DNA of 8,567 nt. It comes from Peptococcaceae bacterium UBA2264 (GTDB lineage: Bacteria; Bacillota; Desulfitobacteriia; Desulfitobacteriales; Desulfitobacteriaceae). Location of the stretch: the NCBI GenBank assembly GCA_002347475.1, contig DDXI01000133.1:1-8567 (forward strand), given 5' to 3'. Below are positions 5,501-8,567 of this stretch, in pieces (positions within the stretch are counted from its first letter, which is position 1; each line of letters starts with the position of its first letter). The notes beneath the pieces are model-generated. The model had not been told where the DNA came from and did not search any database. It saw nothing but the letters and a program-made list of their open reading frames with translations. The position numbers and the translations under genes were made by a program.

Positions 5501-6382
5501 TCAGGATTGGTATAATTTGTATAAGGCCTGAGTTCCGCTATTTTGCTCTCCTCTGGACAAAAGTATTTGATATAGGGATTTAGCTAATTCTAAACCAGGA
5601 GTTTCCATTTGCATTTCTTCGGCAGAATCCAGGGCAATCATGATATCTTTAGTGAAATGTTTAATATTCAAACCTGAAGTAAAATTACCGGCAATCATGT
5701 GGGGAGCATAATTGCTCAGAAACCAGCTTCCGGCCGCACCTGATTCTATGCTTTGCAATACTTTATCGGGATCAAGTCCTGCCTTTTCAGCATAACCCAT
5801 CGCTTCAACAACCCCGATCATAGTGGAAGCCATGGTAATCTGGCTGCACATTTTGGTGTTTTGACCGGCTCCTGCTCCACCCTGCAAAACTATGTTCGTA
5901 CCCATAACATTCAGAATAGGCTTAACAGCATCAAAAACAGTTTGATCTCCCCCTACCATGATAGACAGTTTAGCTTCCTTGGCTCCTGTATTTACGCTGG
6001 AAACCGGGGCATCCAAGGCAAACAATCCTTTAGCATGGGCTCCATTGTAAATCCTTTTGGCCAGCAAAGGAGTTGAAGTAGTCATATCAATCAGATATGT
6101 ACCTGGAGCGGCATAATTAAATATGCCTTCAGTTCCGAAATATACTTCTTCCACATCTTTGGGATCAGCCAGGACAGTAATGATCAGGTTGTTCTCAGAG
6201 GCTATATCACTTACGCACTCCTGCCAAACAGCCCCCCGTTCAACAAGCTCTTCGGCTTTAGCTTTATCTCGGTCACAAATAGTAACCTGATATCCTGCCT
6301 TGAGCAAATTTTCCGCCATGCTTTTTCCCATAACCCCTATTCCAATAAAACCGATTTTGGCCTTCTCCTGTGCAAATTCCAT
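5501..6382 (-). CDS. NAD(P)-dependent beta-hydroxyacid dehydrogenase, 3-hydroxyisobutyrate dehydrogenase family
   Basis: Oxidises a 3-hydroxyacid to its semialdehyde or catalyses the reverse. Related enzymes act on 3-hydroxyisobutyrate, tartronate semialdehyde, 2-(hydroxymethyl)glutarate or sulfolactaldehyde; the substrate here is unknown. The 293-residue product has the N-terminal nucleotide-binding motif GFIGIGVMG (11-19) with D37-R38 after the second strand. The family substrate loop follows as DAPVSSVNTGAKEAKLSIMVGG (124-145), then catalytic K177 in GAGAGQNTKMCSQ, then the all-helical C-terminal domain (AGSWFLSNY, NIKHFTKD). Two spots deviate: the usual SGG of DAPVSGG is SSV (128-130), and the Asn usually three residues after the Lys is S180. 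The ATG at 6382 was chosen because GGAGG (6391-6395) lies 8 nt before it; an in-frame TTG at 6397 overlaps that ribosome site. It is probably monocistronic and shares upstream elements with the convergent alcohol dehydrogenase gene. Confidence 0.92.
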   Translation of the reverse strand: MEFAQEKAKIGFIGIGVMGKSMAENLLKAGYQVTICDRDKAKAEELVERGAVWQECVSDIASENNLIITVLADPKDVEEVYFGTEGIFNYAAPGTYLIDMTTSTPLLAKRIYNGAHAKGLFALDAPVSSVNTGAKEAKLSIMVGGDQTVFDAVKPILNVMGTNIVLQGGAGAGQNTKMCSQITMASTMIGVVEAMGYAEKAGLDPDKVLQSIESGAAGSWFLSNYAPHMIAGNFTSGLNIKHFTKDIMIALDSAEEMQMETPGLELAKSLYQILLSRGEQNSGTQALYKLYQS

Positions 6383-6476
6383 ATTAATTACCTCCAAAAA
6401 TTATTACTGAAAAAATAGACATCCCTTTTTCGAATAACGCTGCAACTATAATTAGGAATAAATTAATCCAGAAGTT

Positions 6477-6502
6477 ATTGTGAAAGATAGTTTATTCACA
6501 AT
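6477..6502. promoter_or_regulatory. 26-bp inverted repeat upstream of the hydroxyacid dehydrogenase gene (candidate operator)
   Basis: ATTGTGAA (6477-6484) and TTCACAAT (6495-6502) are perfect 8-bp arms around a 10-nt centre. The site directly abuts the 24-bp repeat and would cover the predicted start of transcription (about 6499), a repressor-like position. The half-sites resemble those of Rex and CRP-family regulators, but the 10-nt spacing fits neither. Similar single half-sites occur upstream of the alcohol dehydrogenase gene (4072-4079 and 4157-4164). Confidence 0.5.
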
Positions 6503-6503
6503 C

Positions 6504-6527
6504 ACATTGTAACATATTTCTCAAACT
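6504..6527. repeat. 24-bp exact repeat, copy 2 (upstream of the hydroxyacid dehydrogenase gene)
   Basis: Identical over 24 bp to 4099-4122, in the same absolute orientation and therefore in opposite orientation relative to its gene. It lies about 120 nt before the dehydrogenase ATG and falls between the -35 and -10 of the candidate promoter. The sharing of an exact 24-mer by two upstream regions 2.4 kb apart argues for common regulation. Confidence 0.6.
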
Positions 6528-6533
6528 CTTCAA
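6506..6533 (-). promoter_or_regulatory. Candidate promoter of the hydroxyacid dehydrogenase gene
   Basis: Minus strand: -35 TTGAAG (6533-6528), 16-nt spacer, -10 TACAAT (6511-6506). The spacer and -10 are made of the 24-bp repeat, and the 26-bp inverted repeat lies immediately downstream. The leader would be about 115 nt. Moderate match; the A+T-rich region offers weaker alternatives. Confidence 0.4.
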
Positions 6534-6582
6534 GGTTATTCCTTAAAGTTCCATAATTCGAAATGTTCAGAAATATACTAAT

Positions 6583-6622
6583 AAAAAAGAAGCCGCCTCA
6601 AAGATGAATCTTGAGTTCGGCT
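6583..6622 (-). terminator. Intrinsic terminator of the AICAR transformylase/HD-protein unit
   Basis: On the minus strand AGCCG (6622-6618) and CGGCT (6595-6591) close a stem that also pairs CTCAAGA with TCTTTGAG-type sequence through small bulges. TTCTTTTTTATT follows as the U-tract (6590-6579 region). It lies about 87 nt beyond the stop of the HD-domain gene, and it also shields the hydroxyacid dehydrogenase promoter from read-through. Confidence 0.75.
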
Positions 6623-6708
6623 CATTTTCTTTAAAAGAAAGCTGGTGTTTTCCTTATTAACATGTAATTTTGATACGGATGCAAATACTTTGTTGTAAAT
6701 ACTTGTGT

Positions 6709-7302
6709 CTAGCTACTCAGTTGCATTTCACCCTTCAGTCCAATTTCTGCAGCTGCCTTCTGCATTCCTGTGATAGTTTCGGTAATGACTGTACCCAAAT
6801 CCATTCCCAACATCTCCGCACCGGCAATGATGACATCCCTGTTGACTCCGGCAGCAAATCCTTTTTGTTTCCATTTCTTTTTAACGGACTGTGGCTGTAA
6901 ATCCAAAATGCTTTTGCTTGGCCTGAGAAGAACAACAGCTGTGATTAGTCCGGTAAGTTCATCAATAGTATAGAGAACTTTCTCCAAATCTTCGAAGGGT
7001 TTGACGTCATTGACCAGACCCCAGCCATGGCTTTCGATTGCCCGGATATATTTTTCCGGCCATTTCTCTGCCTGCAATATCTCTCTGGTTTTAGCACAAT
7101 GCTCCTCAGGATGTTGTTCATAATCAAGATCATGGACAAGCCCGATTACTCCCCAGGCCTCCTTGTCGGCAGCCTGATATAAATCAGCAAAATGCAGCAT
7201 GACTGCTTCCACAGCAAGTGCATGTTTTATCAGCGAATCATTCTGATTGTACTTTTTCAATAGTTCCAAAGCCTGCGCTCTGGTAGGAGTATTATTTTCC
7301 AT
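6709..7302 (-). CDS. HD-domain (HDIG-type) metal-dependent phosphohydrolase family protein
   Basis: Predicted cytoplasmic metal-dependent hydrolase, probably acting on a phosphorylated or nucleotide substrate, which cannot be named. The 197-residue product has the HD metal site H27, H57-D58 (GLVHDLDYEQHP) and D114 (YTIDELTGLI). H92 in ESHGWG follows the usual place of an additional conserved His. The C-terminal third (about 130-197) is helical and lacks further motifs. I chose ATG 7302 because GAGGGGG (7310-7316) sits 7 nt before it; an in-frame ATG at 7332 has no ribosome site and would add ten residues without resemblance to the family. It follows the AICAR transformylase gene by 66 nt on the same strand with no terminator between, so the two are probably cotranscribed. 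The association with purine synthesis is inference from position only. Confidence 0.82.
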   Translation of the reverse strand: MENNTPTRAQALELLKKYNQNDSLIKHALAVEAVMLHFADLYQAADKEAWGVIGLVHDLDYEQHPEEHCAKTREILQAEKWPEKYIRAIESHGWGLVNDVKPFEDLEKVLYTIDELTGLITAVVLLRPSKSILDLQPQSVKKKWKQKGFAAGVNRDVIIAGAEMLGMDLGTVITETITGMQKAAAEIGLKGEMQLSS

Positions 7303-7368
7303 AGAGTAACCCCCTCTGCAATTGTCTGCCATTGAATGAGGCTTGAGTAAAGTAAATCAGAAGGTATT

Positions 7369-8538
7369 TTAGTGATGGAACAGTCTTATTCCTGTCATGA
7401 CCATTACCATATCATATTCATTACAGGAATCAATCACAATGTCGTCTCTGACAGAACCACCCGGCTGTACGACATATTTAACCCCACTTTTGGCTGCCCG
7501 GTCTATGTTGTCTCTGAAGGGGAAGAAACCATCCGAACCCAGGGTTACGTTTTTCAAACCCTGCAGCCAAGTCTCCCTCTCCTTATCAGTAAGACGGGCC
7601 GGAACCTCTTCCAACAAATCAGGCAACATCTTCAGTTCATACTCGGCTGCATCTCTTCTGACAAATAAATCCAGGGCATTATCCCGCTCCGGTCTGCCAA
7701 CATTTTCCTTGAATTTCAGATTTAAAACCCGAGGGTGTTGCTTGAGATACCAGATATCAGTTTTTTCTCCCGCCAGCCGAGTGCAATGTATTCTTGATTG
7801 TTGGCCGGCCCCGACCCCAATTACCTGGCCATTAAAAACATAGCAGACAGAATTGGACTGTGTATATTTGAGAGTCAGCATCGCCAGGATCAGATCCCTC
7901 TTGGCATCTTCCGGCAGATTCTTATTGGCCGTCACAATGTTTTCCAGGTCTTTGGCGCTGGGAATTATGCTGTTTTTTTGCTGGATAAACTCGACCCCAT
8001 AGATCAGCTTGGTTTCGAGGGCGGGAGGCTCATAGGCGGGATCTATTTCAACAATGTTGTATTTTCCGCCTTTTTTCTGTTTGAGTATTTCCAGTGCTTC
8101 ATGAGTATATCCCGGAGCGATAATACCGTCCGACACTTCCCTTTTCAAAACAAGAGCCGTTGCTTTATCTACTATGTCGCTCATGGCGGCCCAATCCCCA
8201 AAGGAGGACATCCTGTCGGCACCTCTGGCCCGCACATAAGCTGCTGCAATAGGAGACAAATCAATATCTTCAACAAAGCAGGCCCTTTTCTCTTCATCTG
8301 TCAAGGGCAAACCCAGGGCTGCTCCGGCTGGGCTGACATGTTTAAAGGAAGCAGCTGCCGGCATATTTAAGGCCATTTTCAACTCTTTTACAAGCTGCCA
8401 GGAATTCAAGGCATCCATAAAATTAATGTAACCGGGATTGCCGTTTAATACCTGAAAAGGAAGTTCCCCGCTGACTGATCTTATTTCAGCCGGTTTCTGA
8501 TTGGGATTACACCCGTATTTTAATGCCAAAGTCTTCAT
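7369..8538 (-). CDS. Stand-alone AICAR formyltransferase (PurH C-terminal-type domain only)
   Basis: Transfers the formyl group of 10-formyltetrahydrofolate to AICAR, giving FAICAR, the penultimate step of de novo IMP synthesis. The 389-residue product covers only the transformylase half of bifunctional PurH. The N-terminus starts directly at LKYGCNPNQKPA, the equivalent of the domain boundary LRYGxNPHQ. The catalytic pair K66-H67 lies in SFKHVSPAGAA. The substrate-site block GAGQQSRIHCTRLAG (243-257), the SDGFFPFRDN segment and the C-terminal VQPGGSVRD...GIRLFHH are all present. No MGS-like IMP cyclohydrolase domain is present, so cyclisation must be encoded elsewhere. Stand-alone forms of about 390 residues are known in clostridia and other anaerobes. 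The ATG at 8538 has GAGGAGG (8546-8552) 7 nt upstream. The same frame stays open to the window edge (nine more codons), but the strong ribosome site argues against extension. Often annotated purH. Confidence 0.93.
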   Translation of the reverse strand: MKTLALKYGCNPNQKPAEIRSVSGELPFQVLNGNPGYINFMDALNSWQLVKELKMALNMPAAASFKHVSPAGAALGLPLTDEEKRACFVEDIDLSPIAAAYVRARGADRMSSFGDWAAMSDIVDKATALVLKREVSDGIIAPGYTHEALEILKQKKGGKYNIVEIDPAYEPPALETKLIYGVEFIQQKNSIIPSAKDLENIVTANKNLPEDAKRDLILAMLTLKYTQSNSVCYVFNGQVIGVGAGQQSRIHCTRLAGEKTDIWYLKQHPRVLNLKFKENVGRPERDNALDLFVRRDAAEYELKMLPDLLEEVPARLTDKERETWLQGLKNVTLGSDGFFPFRDNIDRAAKSGVKYVVQPGGSVRDDIVIDSCNEYDMVMVMTGIRLFHH

Positions 8539-8567
8539 TAAATTACCTCCTCGTATAATAAAGTCAT
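8538..8567 (-). CDS. Possible 3' end of an upstream gene overlapping the AICAR transformylase start (partial)
   Basis: From the right edge one minus-strand frame reads (M)TLLYEEVI and stops at TAA (8540-8538), sharing the A of the AICAR transformylase ATG as TAATG. The GAGGAGG ribosome site would then lie inside this gene's last codons, the usual pattern of translational coupling in operons. With only nine codons visible this is suggestive. A neighbouring frame closes at TGA 8566-8564, and the third is the transformylase frame itself. Confidence 0.3.
   Translation of the reverse strand: MTLLYEEVI

Noticed and set aside
6383..6397. In-frame TTG start at 6397 for the hydroxyacid dehydrogenase
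   Set aside because: That TTG is part of the TTGGAGG ribosome binding site itself; ATG 6382 has ideal spacing and gives the family-typical N-terminus.
6477..6502. Assignment of the palindrome as a Rex box
   Set aside because: The half-sites fit, but the 10-nt centre is about 6 bp too long for Rex and does not suit CRP/FNR spacing either, so it was left as an unassigned candidate operator.
7303..7332. In-frame ATG at 7332 for the HD-domain protein
   Set aside because: No ribosome site; the GAGGGGG site at 7310-7316 lies downstream of it and serves ATG 7302.
7372..8370. Several long plus-strand open frames opposite the AICAR transformylase gene
   Set aside because: They are antisense shadows of a clearly conserved coding region, with no motifs or ribosome sites.
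1..8567. Mobile element, phage, CRISPR or defence system
   Set aside because: No transposase, integrase, direct-repeat array, toxin-antitoxin pair or defence gene was seen. All sizeable genes belong to housekeeping, transport or metabolic families.

Overview
The window looks like chromosomal DNA from a low-to-mid GC Firmicute, most likely a strictly anaerobic clostridium of the Peptococcaceae type (Desulfitobacterium, Dehalobacter or Desulfosporosinus-like). The grounds are strong AGGAGG-type ribosome binding sites, TTG and GTG starts, A+T-rich intergenic DNA, A/U-flanked intrinsic terminators, a stand-alone AICAR transformylase, and a zinc-type ABC operon whose ATPase has a Cys/His-rich N-terminus. 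The genus is inference from remembered family resemblance, not a search.

Layout from left to right. At the left edge a minus-strand gene begins (only about 10 codons visible) and runs out of the window. Diverging from it is a family 4 uracil-DNA glycosylase (236-808, +, TTG start). It converges, with a 10-bp gap, on a three-gene minus-strand operon (3366 down to 819): a substrate-binding lipoprotein (znuA-like), an ATPase (znuC-like) and a permease (znuB-like). These genes are joined by ATGA and TAATG overlaps and together form a complete high-affinity zinc (possibly manganese) importer. A good sigma-A-type promoter and a 22-bp palindrome lie upstream of this operon.

A gene-poor stretch of about 940 bp (3367-4308) follows. 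It holds a perfect 20-bp-stem hairpin, a second hairpin, an orphan Shine-Dalgarno sequence, and a cluster of TTGTGAA/TTCACAA-like and AGTTTGA...ACAAT-like elements. Next come two convergent oxidoreductase genes separated by a bidirectional terminator: a zinc-dependent, probably NAD-linked medium-chain alcohol/polyol dehydrogenase (4309-5349, +) and a beta-hydroxyacid dehydrogenase of the 3-hydroxyisobutyrate dehydrogenase family (5501-6382, -). Their upstream regions share an exact 24-bp sequence and related motifs. This suggests that they answer to the same regulator and may serve the same, unidentified, carbon pathway.

The right end is a minus-strand unit: a stand-alone AICAR formyltransferase for purine synthesis (7369-8538) followed by an HD-domain phosphohydrolase (6709-7302) and an intrinsic terminator. 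An upstream gene may end at the right edge, overlapping the AICAR transformylase start as TAATG.

I see no mobile element, CRISPR array, phage gene, tRNA or rRNA. All gene families here are known. The most unusual material is regulatory: the shared 24-bp element flanking the two dehydrogenases and the structured 940-bp divergent region.
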